Position numbers and translations under genes: made by a program
Assembly: GCF_002994745.2 (NCBI RefSeq)
Contig: NC_037094.1
Location: 46,513,139 to 46,577,138, forward strand
Direction: 5' to 3'
From: Rosa chinensis
Lineage: Eukaryota; Streptophyta; Magnoliopsida; Rosales; Rosaceae
Length of the DNA stretch: 64,000 nt
The notes under the pieces: model-generated
Seen by the model: only the letters and a program-made list of their open reading frames with translations
Told to the model about the DNA's origin: nothing
Database searches by the model: none
In this document: positions 45,276-56,264 of the stretch, one piece after another
Numbering within the stretch: position 1 is the first letter of the stretch
Layout: the number at the start of each line of letters is the position of its first letter

Positions 45276-45660
45276 GTCACTAACATCACTCTCACCAACA
45301 ACAAAATTCACTCCCGTGAAGTCTCTGGTGAGTTTACAAAAGTTACTGTCACCCACACTAAATGTTACTGTCACCAAAAGAAAAAACTTCTCTCACCAAC
45401 AAAAAAGCTATTGTCACCAATAGCAAAAGCTGCGCTCACAACAAGAAAGGCTACTGTCACCAACACAGATTGCTACTGTCACCAACAACAAAAACTACTA
45501 TAATTACTGCCAAAAGCTACTCTCATAAGCACCAAAAGGTACCACCAAACTGAACAAAAATTACTGCCAAAGACTGAGAAACTATTACCACAGACTAACA
45601 AAGTTAGTCCCAATGTCTAAGAAAACTATTACCTACCAATACAAAAGCTACTCAAAAACA
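45276..45660. repeat. 'caaaagctactgtcacc' minisatellite, right half
   Basis: Continuation of the array at 30225-30543 on the far side of LTR D ('caccaacaaaaaagctattgtcacc', 'gaaaggctactgtcaccaac'). Together the original array was about 700 bp. It belongs to the interior of the old MULE. Confidence 0.75.
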
Positions 45661-46649
45661 TCAAAACAACTATATATTTACAATGTTAAATGCTTGAATC
45701 ACAACCGTCTGATTTCAACAAAACACAACTCCAATTGGACACAAATTTTACCAAATTTTCTGAAATCAAGAACAAACCAGTCAATAGATATTCACAGGCA
45801 CACTCCACAACACATACTAACTAAGATAATAACAACATCATAGGTTCAAGGTGTATTATTTGATTAAGCCATGTCTTGGGATCAAAATTAGAATCCAAAA
45901 ATCAAACCGACAAATTACTTACAGATTATAAAGAAACTATGCAAGAGTAGTCCTTGGTGTAGACATGCATAAACACTTTCAACCTATCTCTATTCCTCAG
46001 CATCTGATAGCTTTGTTCCACCTCATATTCTTAGAACTTGAGAAACTAATAAATCAAAATCACAAAATTAACTAGTAATCCTAGACATATTAAGAGAACA
46101 AATGCACAAAATCAAACGTTTATTGAAATCATAATTCTGGAATTGGTGCTCTATTACCTTCGTCTTTCACTGTCCGTCTACTTCTCCAAAACTGTAGCTT
46201 CTTCCGAGCATAATTGCACGTCGAAACTGAGTGAAATGACCTTTTGCAACTTTCTGATCAGAGAGATATAATTAATGTAAGGTCTCAGAGAGATCTGAGT
46301 TCACCTCTAGTAAGGTAGCTCCAATCAGAGCTTCTTCATCGACTTCTGCACAATTGCACGCCGTCATCTTCTGCACGACCTGAAATTCAGCTGTAGAGAG
46401 GGGTCCCTTTTCGGCCGAATTGTTTGAATTCCCCAATCCAATTCCAGTAGCTAGAGCTGCGTCCTCCCGGTCATCAACTGACATAAGGTGGTGGAATAAG
46501 AGTGGACTAGCACCATCACGCCGGCGCCATGAATATCTATGATCAATGAGAGAGAGAGCACCTTGCCGGTCGTCTCCGAAATTGGAGGCGGAGACCAAAG
46601 ACGTGAAGATCTGTGATCGAGAAGAGAGAGGGAGAGAGACAGAGACTGT
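45661..46649. other. Interior of the old MULE, unassigned
   Basis: A minus-strand open frame of 108 codons (46272-46598) is not recognisable and its region is rich in GA. It could be a captured exon, but I see no motif. Splice-like 'ttgcag' sites are not convincing. A GA tract at 46612-46645 marks where LTR F later inserted ('ctgtgattg'). Confidence 0.35.
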
Positions 46650-46927
46650 GATTGTGTCACGCCCCTGATTTTTAACACAAATAAAAATCGATATACAATC
46701 CCATATTTATATATGCGTGATCGTTCAGCCATCAATACAAAATACCTGGAAACTTTTTCCTTTTAAACCAAGTACATACTGATGCTCTGAACCCTCAAAG
46801 TTAATATACACCCGCTCCATAGAGTTATATATTATACAAGCTTACGAATTAAATTGTCAACAACAAAATAAAACGCAAATGCTCCTTAGAGCTAACTACA
46901 CAATGGAAGTCTTTAATAACGGTAAAG

Positions 46928-47066
46928 ATGACGAAGTGGTGTTAGCTCAGTGGTTAGAGCACCCACTACCTATGTACGAAGTCATGGGTTCGAGTCACCA
47001 TGGGGGCAGGAGTGAAACCCTTTGATCCTCTTTTAAAAAAGAAGATAAAAAAAAATAAAAAATAAA
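46928..47066 (+). mobile_element. tRNA-derived SINE inserted in LTR F
   Basis: A 139-bp insertion flanked by a perfect 10-bp TSD AACGGTAAAG (46918-46927 and 47067-47076). The empty site is visible in copy D ('aacggtaaagtcac', near 30817). It has a strong pol III A box (tagctcagtggttagagca, 46943-46961) and B box (gggttcgagtcac, 46986-46998), then a short tail ending in an A-rich stretch. It is not a tRNA gene: there is no acceptor-stem pairing and it has a poly(A)-like end. Confidence 0.9.
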
Positions 47067-47327
47067 AACGGTAAAGTCACAAAATTGGCTTCCTACCGTT
47101 TAGCTGCAAGTATGCTACCCCAACTTCAGCCACTATTACCTTGACCTGCAGGATTAACCCCTACACCATTTGAATGGTGCACCGGGTTGCCACACAACAA
47201 ACCCGGTAAGCTTTTGCAAGCCCGTATGAGTAACTCAAACCACACAACTCACACCAAAAACAAGGAAAACCTTTCAACTCGTAAAAAGGAACACATACCC
47301 TGTTCTCCCAAAAGAACACAACTCAAA

Positions 47328-47640
47328 TCACCCCGTGACGGAATCATAAACTCTGACAATTCAATATGTAGTTCCCCAAAATCACAACACAAGTCACCCC
47401 GTGACAAAATCATAATAATTGAAACTCTGACAATTCAATATGCAGTTCCCCAAAATCACAACACAAGTCACCCCGTGACAAAATCATAATAATTGAAACT
47501 CTGATAATTAAATATGATACACAATTCCTCCCCGAACAATTAAAAGAAAGAATCCCCGAAACTCCCTTTTAAAACACATTCTCAAATCAACACAAGTCAC
47601 CCCGTGACAAAATCATAATAATTGAAACTCTGACAATTAA
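47328..47640 (-). repeat. Tandem repeats in LTR F
   Basis: 'tcaccccgtgacaaaatcat' followed by 'aattgaaactctgacaatt' recurs four times (near 47332, 47396, 47470, 47598), with spacing of about 65-128 bp. Similar but shorter repeats occur in H. Confidence 0.8.
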
Positions 47641-48230
47641 ATATGATACACAAGTCCTCCCGGACATTTAAAAAAAAGAATCCCTGAAACTCCCTTTTAA
47701 AAACACGTACTCATGAGCATCAGATAGCTCCCCGCTACCCCCCATGATGTACAATGACAACAGACTAGAGCTCTAACTGATCGTATCCACTCACCCGGCC
47801 AAAGGCGTGGAGTCCCGATATATATGCTTGAGGTCACTCCCAGCAACCCCAAATCCTCAGACCTCCCTGGTTGTCAGATCAAAACCTTTCAAAACGGTCA
47901 CTCAGGACCAAAAGTTACTCAACTCACAAAAGGAGATGTCACCCCGTGACCTCCAAACATCAGACCTCCCCGGTCGTCAAATCAAAACATTAAATCAAAT
48001 CAAAAGGAGAAATCACCACTTGTGACTCTCAGATCTTCCGACCCCCGGTCGCTAGATCAAAACATTAAGCAACTCACACCAAATCTTGACACTTTTCAAA
48101 CAATAGGAATTCCCAATTCCTAAAACAACGTTTCCCGAAAAGTCAAGCCTCAAAACAATAGAATGAAACCCATCAATACCTATTGCTTAATTTACCCATC
48201 AACCCATAAGAATATACATATTTCACATAA

Positions 48231-48263
<33 letters not shown>

Positions 48264-49710
48264 CGTGGTCATTCGCTCAGGAATGCCACTAAAACCAACC
48301 ATAGTTTGCAGTTAACTAAATAACTCTCAAAACAATAATGGTAACTCCATTTGTAAATGAACGTTATGAGATTACTCACCTCGAAACTCCCACTGCATCT
48401 TCAATACAGAACAAAGCAACCAACCCACAAAACGACCATCCAAGAATACTTCGTCAAGTACCTAATCACAATCGGTTTCCACTTAGTAACAATTCACAAA
48501 CGATTTAAGTCCGAAACCACTGTTTTGAACTAAAATCCCCAAAGTGACGCCAATCGGGGTGAAACCACATCTGAGACCACCCAATGTCTCCGGAATACTT
48601 CTACGATCGATATGTCCAAACCACAAGTTGATCGGACGCTCGGATCCTTACGGATCGAAGCATCAAAAGGTCTGAAACCGTAAAAATCACAATATATTCA
48701 TACGATCTCCAAAAATTACGTATTATATATCAAAACGCTTGTATCGACGAGTAGATGATATACAATACTAGAAACTAACCATTCCATGGCCAGAAGGCCA
48801 CCATAACGCCGCCACAGTCGGCGGTGCAACCACCACCGGTCTAAACTTAAAACCACAACAATCAAGCCATCCAGAAATGTTCATCACGAAGAGTAGAGCA
48901 ACTTTCATACCTGAAGCTAAGTCTGGTTCGGCCTAGATCGTCCTAGATCAAGCTTGTAAGATAGGCCAATCGCTCCCGTCAGATCAAGCCCCAGATTCGT
49001 TGTGCACCGCTGATTTTCAAACCTTGATCTTTCACTCCACACACAAAATCTTCCCTCAAGGCAGATATAGAGATGATCAAGAGGAGGAGGAGATTCCAAA
49101 ACCACGAAGGATCGGCCGAGATGTTGGCGGAAAAGTGAACTTCCGACCGGGTCCCGATCGCGTTGACTGTAGCTGCTCCGATCTCTACTTTCCGGTGATT
49201 TTCGTCGCCGTCGAGCACCAGAGGGAGGACGGCGAGACTTTGGCGACCACATCTCCTTTGGTCTAGTCGCCGATGGACGTCGGAAAAAGCCGGAAAACTC
49301 GGGTCGGGTCACGCTGGGTGAGGAGAGAGAACAGATAGAATCTAGGGGAGAAAAGAGAAAAAGGGGAAATTTTGGGATTTAATGAAAAATCCCGGAATTT
49401 CTCCTATTTATAGAAATTTCCCCAAATTTCAATCGCTCATAACTTTCTCAAACGAACTCCGATTTCCGCGTTCCATATGTCCACTAACTCGTATCGACGC
49501 GCTTTATGACTTTCATGAAGGAAGTTTTGGGAGAATCCAAACATATAAAAAGTCAACCTTGAGCCCCCCCCTAAAGTCATACTTTCCGAATAAAACTTTG
49601 TCCGAAACACTTTCGCTCCACCCACAAGCCACGAAACCATCCAATAACCATAAATGAGATTCTGAAAAATCCTTGGAAAATAAATACGAATTTTTGGGAC
49701 ATCACAGATT

Positions 49711-49727
49711 GGGGGGGGGGGGGGGGG
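49711..49727. repeat. Poly(G) run of 17
   Basis: Directly follows the LTR F TSD (the first G is shared) and precedes LTR fragment G. A run this long is prone to assembly and sequencing error. Confidence 0.9.
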
Positions 49728-49731
49728 AGTG

Positions 49732-49973
49732 TGTAATACCCTAAAAATTTGCTATTATTTTTTGAGGATTTTCCAGAATTAATTCAGTGGTTGTCGATAT
49801 GTGTATGTAGTTCAAGGTTGTAGTGGAAGTATTTCGGACGAATAATTACTCGAAAAGTTTTATTTTCGAGGGGTCAATAGGTTGACTTTTTAGTCGTTGG
49901 GTTTCTCCAAAAATTTCCTTCACAAAAGTCATAGAGCTCATCGATACGATTTTGTGGATATGTGGAACGCAGA
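49732..49973 (+). mobile_element. LTR fragment G (first about 240 bp of the long LTR)
   Basis: Starts TGTAATACCC and matches the start of copy H closely for about 240 bp up to 'gtggatatgtggaacgca'. It then switches abruptly to a GA-rich tract. Both G and H are preceded by 'ctgtgat(t)gggggg..gtgtg'. G therefore looks like a duplicated 5' end of H with its flank, not a separate insertion. Confidence 0.8.
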
Positions 49974-50047
49974 AGAGAAGAGGGGGAGAGAGAAAGAGAG
50001 AGACTGTGATGGGGGGGAGGGAGAGAGAGAGAGAGAGAGTGTGTGTG
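49974..50047. repeat. GA/GT microsatellite between G and H
   Basis: 'gaagagggggagagagaaag', then 'actgtgatgggggggag', then (GA)n and (GT)n. The same order (GA-rich, 'gactgtgat', G-run, 'agtgtg') is found at 46612-46654 plus 49707-49731, which supports a tandem duplication. Confidence 0.8.
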
Positions 50048-52970
50048 TGTAACACCCTAAAAATTTGTTATTATTTTTCGAGGATTTTTTGGAATTAATT
50101 CAGTGGTCGTTGATATGTGTACGTAGTTCGAGGTTGTAGTGAAAGTATTTCGGACGAATAATTACTCGAAACATTTTATTTTCGAGGCGTCAATAGGTTG
50201 ACTTTTTATTCGTTGTGTTTCTTCAAAAACTTCCTTCACGAAAGTTGTAGAGCGCATCGATACAATTTCGTGGATATGTGGAACGCAAAAAACAGAGTTC
50301 ATATGAGAAAGTTATGGTCAACGGAAGTTTCTTCTAATTTTGGAAATTACTATAAATAGGGGTTTCTGTTTTTGGAAAATCAGAAATTTTATTTTGGAAA
50401 CTTTCCAAAACCAAAAAGCTAGCCTCACTATGTTCTTTCTCCTTCGAAAAACCCGACCCGAACATGCTGTTCCGACCAGACTCTATCTATGTCGTCCGAC
50501 GTTTTCCGGCGACGCCACCACTGCAGTCCAACTCAGATCGTCATCACCGTCATCCCTACAGGCTCTGTTGTCGCCACACCTAACCAGAACTAGCAGATCG
50601 GAGCACCCAAAGTCAAACCCTTCAAGCCCGATTAGGTTTTCCGATTCCGGTTGTGGCCGGGTTCGATCCTTACCTCATCGGAATACTCACCTCCTCTAGA
50701 TCACAACCATACCGGCCTTGAAGGACGATTCAAAGTGTGGTGGCCAGGATAGTGAAATGAAGGTCAATGGTGGAGGTTTCTCCATCTTGCAGACTTGATT
50801 TTGGCCGATCTAGGCTGAATCGGACTTAGCTCCAAGTGTTAAAGTTGATTCTCATTGTATAAACTCCATTTTGGACGGTTGGATTGTTGTAGTTTTGAGT
50901 TTGGCCACCGCTTATGGCGATGCTTGGAGGCATTTCCGGCCATGTCAGGGGCAGTTTCTTTCACCTATTATCATCTACTCGTCAATACGAGCGTTTTGAT
51001 ATATGGTTTGTAGCATTCAGAGATCGTATGAGCACTTTTAGGCGTTTTCAGTTCGCTCGGTTGTCGATCTATGAGGAGCTAGCCTTTCGATCGACTTGTA
51101 GCTTTGACATATCAATTATAGAAGTATTCCGGAGACTTTGGATGGTCTCGGATGAGGTTTTGCCTCGGTTGGCGTTACGTTTAGGGTTTTAGTTTAAACA
51201 GGGGTTCGAACTTTAATCGCTTTGTGTTTCGTATACTGAGATGAGACCGTATGTGATTAGGTACTTGACGAAGTAGTCTTGAATTGTGTTATCCCAATTC
51301 TATATAGAAGACGCAGTGGGATTCAGAGGTGCTTAATCTCACAATGTTCATTTACGAATGAAGTTACCTTATCGTTTTGGGAGTTATTTATTTACCTGCA
51401 AACTATAGTTGGTATTTGTAGCATTCCTGAGTGAATGACCAAGTATATATATTTATATATATATATATATATATTTATATATTTAAGTGAAATATGTATA
51501 TCCTTATGGGTTAATGAATGATTTAAACAATATGTATGATGGGTTAACGTTTCATTCTATTGTTTTGAGGCTTGGCTTTTCGGGAGACAATATGTTAGTA
51601 ATTGGGAATTTCTATTGCTTGAAAAGTTTCAAAAATTTTGTGTGATTTGCTTAAACGAGATTTTAAATATTGTGATCTAACAACCGGGGGGGTCTAAAGA
51701 TCTAAGAGCCACAGGTTGTGATTTCTCCTTTTGACTTGATTTAACATTTTGGGTCTAAAGTGACTTGCTTAATGTTTTGAATCTAATGACCGGGGGTCTG
51801 AGGATTGGAGGTCACGGGGTGACATCTCCTTTTGATTTGGTTTAACATTTTGGGTCCAGAGTGACTTGCTTAATATTTTAATCTAACGACCGGGTGTCTG
51901 AGGATTGAGAGTCACATGTTGTGACATCTCCTTTGAGAGTTGAGTAACATTTTGGTCCTAAGTGACCGCCTTTAATTAAATGTTTTGATATGAAGGTGGG
52001 GACCTACGGATCCAGGGTCGCTGGGAGTGACCTCAGACATATATATCGGGACTTCACACCTTTGGCTGAGTGAGTGGATATGATCAGTTAGAGTCCTAGT
52101 CTGTTGCCATTGTACTCATGGGGAGTAGCTGAGAGTTACTTGATGCTCATGAGTACGTATTTTAAAAGGGCATTTCGAGGATTCTTTCTTTTAATGTCCA
52201 AAGTGGACTTGTTTTTCATAATTATTTGTTGGGGCAACAATTTATGTGATTTGGTCACTGAGCTGACTTTTATTATCCAGGTTGGACCGAAGTATCATAT
52301 TCGATTTGTTAGGTTAACAAAAGATATGATTTGTTGTGTTCTTGATTTTCATTATCCAGGTTGGATTGATTTATCATATTTTAATTGTCGGAGTTTCAAT
52401 TAATACGATTTTGTCACGGGGTGATCACTTTTGTTGTTTCTTTTGGGAAAAGAATATTATTTTTGGGAAGCATGGTATGTGTTCCTTTTTCTCAAGTTGA
52501 AAGGTTTTCCTCATTTTAGTGTGAGTTGGGTGTTTTTGTATTTGAGTTACTCATACAAGCTTTCATAAGCTTACCGAGTTTGTTGTGTGGCAACCCAGTA
52601 GTGCACTATTCAATGGTGTAGTGGTTAATCCTGTAGGTCAGGATAACCGTGGCTGAAGCTGAGTTCTGATAGTTGCAACTTTAAGGTAGGAAACCAATTT
52701 TGTGACTTTACTGTTGTTAAGACTTCCGCTTGTAGTAAGCTCTGAGGAGCATTTACTTATTATTTTGTTGTGGAAATTTTATTTGTAAACTTGTGTAATA
52801 TATGACTCTGCGGAGCGAGTATATATTGACATTGTGGGTTCAGGGCATCACTATGTACTTGGTTTAAAAGAAAAAAGTTTTCAGGTATTTTACATTGATG
52901 CCTGAACCATCACGCATATATAATTATGGGATTATATATTGATTTTTATTTATGTTTAACAATGGGGGCG
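50048..52970 (+). mobile_element. Long LTR copy H (3' terminus eroded)
   Basis: TGTAACACCCT start; TATA box at 50350-50357, 300 bp in. It has 'gaccgggggtctgagg' repeats (51660-51990), a (TA)n run (51437-51490) and the late block 'gtgcactattcaatggtgta' (52600-52620). It ends about 52970 at 'aatgggggcg', where the expected '..gtgaca' is replaced by a (GA)n tract, so no TSD can be read. Same subfamily as F, opposite orientation. An open frame at 50340-50699 starts near the TATA and is not conserved. Confidence 0.85.

Positions 52971-53006
<36 letters not shown>
52971..53006. repeat. (GA)n microsatellite at the end of LTR H
   Basis: About 17 GA units replacing the expected 3' terminus of H. Slippage here probably removed the LTR end and its TSD. 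Confidence 0.9.
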
Positions 53007-53012
<6 letters not shown>

Positions 53013-53087
53013 TCAATGTAAGACTGATGGAATTGGCCTTCTTAGGTAGAACCGTAAAATTGTCAGGAATGAAATAATTTTAGGATG

Positions 53088-53171
53088 CAAGTGGCTTTAT
53101 GTGTACAAGAAAAATTAAGTGGCCTTATGGCTAATTAAAGTTTTAAAATGACACTTATATGTAATTTTCTA
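53088..53171 (-). repeat. Right inverted terminal repeat of the old MULE
   Basis: Inverted partner of 28663-28750, followed by TSD TAAAATTTA (53172-53180). It shares 'tagccataaggccac' and 'cataaagccacttg' when reversed. Confidence 0.7.
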
Positions 53172-53180
53172 TAAAATTTA

Positions 53181-54132
53181 AGCCCTCCAAAGAGTGTTAA
53201 AAATGTGTAGAATTATGTGTCCTTTGGTCCGAACCCTAATGATATATGGTTTTTTTATTTGGCCTAAGGAGATGATATATATAAGTTGAAGACATGTATC
53301 TAGCTTGAATAAAAGCTAGAGGACTAACCTGTTTTGGGCATGTTGTGTGAGAATTAGAGAGAATAGGAACTAACTTGTTTAATTTAAAAGGTGAGAGATT
53401 GAACTGTTTTCGGCAACAAAGTACAGGGAGTAACAAGTGTTTAATCCTTAAATATAGTTGAAAATAATTTATCTTTATTACGTCTATTTACCAAAACATG
53501 TTGATTGATTTTTAATTGAAATGGAAGACACTTTTTTTTTTCTTAATGAAATGGAAGGCAGGTTTAATCAGACATTTTAATTTATTTTTATAGAGATAAA
53601 TCATTTTTTACTTAAAACCATATTTTGCTTGGATTGGTACAGGGCTTTTTGTGCATGTGATGTTGGTAGAAGTTCGATTCCCAGCATTGTAATTTTGCTT
53701 GGTTTCTCACTTTCTTTTCTAAATAAATGATATTATTGTGATATATTGCCAGTTGTCCGATATTATCGCGATATTGGTAATATTTTTGGAAATTTCGAGA
53801 AAATCTCACGATATCAATGTGGTATGTGAATTAAATATCACTGCATGAGAATAACGAAATTTGCCGATATTTTGAATTTTCAAGTCATTGGCAATATTTT
53901 AGTTTATCGGCAACAGTTGTTTGTTTGTGGGGCCGTACTTTTTTATTAATAGTATGGACTTTCCAACGAATAACAACATGTATCTTTCATAGTTAGTGAT
54001 AGTAACTTTTTGGTTCATTGACATTGACAGTAATTTTTTGGTATTCGGCAATAGCTATAGCTATTTGAATGCATTGACATTTTAGTACATAATGAAAATT
54101 AAAAATGCCACAACATTTTTGTAAATAATGAT
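53181..54132. other. Spacer with a dispersed repeat
   Basis: No gene. 53650-53690 contains 'gttcgattcccagc', a B-box-like sequence without a clear A box, perhaps an old SINE. From about 53880 to 54132 the sequence is the second copy of the AT-rich repeat at 7089-7430. Many 'cgatat(t)' words lie between 53750 and 53870. Confidence 0.45.
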
Positions 54133-54137
54133 ATTCT

Positions 54138-54340
54138 TGTTGTAGGGAATCAGAAATTGAGAGATAATCGCTGTGTATTCTCATTGATAATAGGGGCCTC
54201 TTTATATAGAGGATTACAATGCATAGAGTTAGAAGCATACAAGGAAAGATAATCTCTAGATTCTTCTAATTAAACCCTATTACCACTAGGTCAAGTAACC
54301 TAGAGTTTGGACCAAACACAAATAGAGATATCCTTAAACA
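54138..54340 (-). repeat. Copia LTR (3' LTR)
   Basis: About 203 bp, TGTTGTAGGG ... TTAAACA on the + strand (the LTR begins TGTTTAAGGATATC on the minus strand). A TATA-like 'tatataaag' on the minus strand lies near 54195. Followed inward by a PPT. The partner LTR is not in the window, so its TSD cannot be checked. Confidence 0.8.
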
Positions 54341-54350
54341 CTCCCCCTTG
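54341..54350 (-). promoter_or_regulatory. Copia polypurine tract
   Basis: CAAGGGGGAG on the minus strand directly upstream of the LTR, as expected for plus-strand priming. Confidence 0.75.
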
Positions 54351-54599
54351 TGTTGTCCAAACGCGGTGCTTCTCTCGTTGCCTCGTTAAAAACCTTGCCG
54401 AGTAACAAAAACCCAGTGGGACAAAAATAACCTCGGTCGAAGGGGAAAAAGAGCACAACACACCTTTCACGTTTCGAGGTGAACATGTAGACATCTCCCC
54501 CTGATGTCTGGCCTCCCCCTGATGACTACGATCATGGGAGTTCAGATAATTTCCGCAAGCCAATTCTTGCCACATGTTTCTCGATCGTGGATTTGGGCA

Positions 54600-55949
54600 A
54601 TGACTTAGTAAACAAGTCTGCCTCACTGTCCTCAGATTGAACCTAGTTTACTTTGATCTCGAGGAGAGTCTGTTGTTGCTGATTATGCTTGGAGTTATCG
54701 CTTTTGATGTAGCCTTGCCTCCTTTGTTCAAAACAAGTAGCATTATCCTAAATGCTCGTAGGCTCATCTGTGGTAGACTTCAAACCACAATTGTTTGAAC
54801 ATGCGTAATTATGGATCCAATCCATATACATTCACGAACCACTTCGTGAAGAGCAATGATCTCTACATTGTTCGAACATATAGCGACTAGGGTATATTCT
54901 GTAGACCTCCAAGATGTCACGGTCTTTTCCCATAGTGAACACTTGACCGGATTGGGAATGACCTTTGTGTGGGTCAGAGAGATACCCAACATCAGCAAGA
55001 CCTTCCAAAACACACGTCGTTTTGGGATGGGAATAGTGGACGCAGGCCAGTGTTGGCGGCGTACCTGGTGTGTGATGGGTCCGAATCCATCATCTCTTTG
55101 TAGGGATAGAACAAGCCCATATCAATCATACATCTCAAATATCGAAAGATATCTTTTACACCAATCCAATGGCGTCGCGTTGGCGCAGAGCCATATCTAG
55201 ATCCCCATAGAGATACGTAGTGACCACATTTGTAAGCTGCATGTTCAGTTATTCGGAAACTACCAAACTGACAAGGTAGTGGAGTGCAATAACATCCATT
55301 ACGGAGAATATGTCTCATCGTAGTCGATTCCAGGGCGTTTTGTGAGAAGCCTTGCGCCATAAGGCGAGATTGCCATCTCTTTTTCTCATCACACTTTCTA
55401 ACGAAGACCCATTAGTCAATAGGTTTTATGTCAGGAGGTGTTGGCATTACTGGCTCAGAAAACCTTCCTCTTCGTTAGAGAATCCATCTTAACCTGGATC
55501 GCATCTTTCCATTTAGGCCAGATCTCTCTACGTTGGCATTTATTCATCAATGGAGCATGGTTTGATGTCATCAGACTCAACAAACTCATGCGCAACTACA
55601 TCATCAATCATGATGGAGTTTCTATCCAACGTCTCATGTACACTAGTGTAAGTTTCATAGAGCTCTATATTCTCAGGAATAGGTTCTGACGTTGAGGCGT
55701 CCCCCAACGATAACCATAACCCGGAAGATACTCATGAGACAGATTTTGAGTGTCGATGATCAAAGCATTGGAATGTGCCAAAGTATCCTTCGAACTCACG
55801 AGCATCCCACGCATCCTAGCTGGGGCCATGGCCTATAACGCCAGAGTGCCACTCTCTTTTGCATTGGTGTCATGCATACCTCCGTGTAGGGTGGCGCTAC
55901 GTCCTCTCGTAGGGACGTCCGTCCTTGCAGACATGTTTGCAGCATATTT
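54600..55949 (-). pseudogene. Copia pol: RT start and RNase H, with the RT core deleted
   Basis: From right to left on the minus strand there is a linker region with VVAHEFVESDDIKPCSIDEC (about 55560-55620). The RT start follows (KRWQSRLMAQGFSQ, about 55320-55370, then in another frame a GIDYDETYSPV-like block). Near 55187 the sequence jumps from TTYLYGDLDM to the RNase H region (TRRHWIGVKDIFRYLR, 55120-55175). It continues to EIIALHEVVRECIWI (about 54830-54880). The jump removes about 200 residues including the catalytic YVDD. Several frameshifts are present. Confidence 0.85.
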
Positions 55950-56130
55950 CACTACTAGAATTATGGCCCCAGACATCGGCCAAAAACCGATGAGAAATAA
56001 AAACCCGACCGATGTCTTTGTGGGTGATGAGAAAGATCCTGAAAATGCAAACATCGGTTTTTAGCCGATGTCTAGTATTCGTGTAGACATCGGTTCCTAA
56101 TTATAAATCGATGTAAATAGGTTTAAATGA
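55950..56130. repeat. Left terminal and subterminal repeats of the CACTA element
   Basis: TIR of about 13-14 bp, then 'acatcggcc/aaaaccgatg', 'ccgatgtctt', 'acatcggtttttagccgatgtc' (palindromic) and 'agacatcggttcc'. Spacing is 15-50 bp. Confidence 0.9.
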
Positions 56131-56264
56131 TAACAAACTTACATGTTTTACTATTGTTAAACCCACATTTTATTGTATTTAATGCTTAAAGAAATATAGA
56201 TTACACAACACAAGTTTGCGTTTTAACATCGTTATTGATCTAAGAACCGATGACTGATACTGTT

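Larger units (their letters stand above)
46655..49706 (-). mobile_element. Solo long LTR copy F (minus strand), with a SINE inside
   Basis: A 3052-bp element (about 2903 without the SINE), TGTCACGCCCC to '..gggacatcaca', with a perfect TSD GATTG (46650-46654 and 49707-49711). TATA box inverted at 49405-49412 (TATAAATA on the minus strand), about 300 bp from the LTR start. It carries its own tandem repeats (47328-47640) and 'gacctccc(t/c)ggt(t/c)gtcag' repeats (47850-48060), also seen in H but not in A-D. F and H therefore form a subfamily. A (TA)n run lies at 48236-48262. Open frames inside are not conserved between copies. Confidence 0.9.
28663..53171. mobile_element. Old Mutator-like element (about 3.5 kb originally) holding a nested TE stack
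   Basis: Inverted ends match: 28663-28750 against the reverse complement of 53088-53171 ('catataag', 'tagccata(g/a)ggccac', 'cataaagccacttg'), about 70% identical by eye. A 9-bp direct repeat TAAAATTTA lies just outside (28654-28662 and 53172-53180). Removing LTR D with its Tat insert, LTR F with its SINE, and the G/H LTRs leaves about 3.5 kb, a normal size for a MULE. The remaining interior (28751-30543, 45276-46649) is GA-rich and minisatellite-like with no transposase. The low TIR identity and heavy load of insertions make this one of the oldest layers here. Confidence 0.7.

Noticed and set aside
46928..47066. Possible tRNA gene (A and B boxes present)
   Set aside because: No acceptor or anticodon stems pair; flanked by a 10-bp TSD with an A-rich tail, so it is a SINE.
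53640..53700. B-box-like 'gttcgattcccagc', possible SINE
   Set aside because: No A box at the right distance, no TSD and no clear tail.
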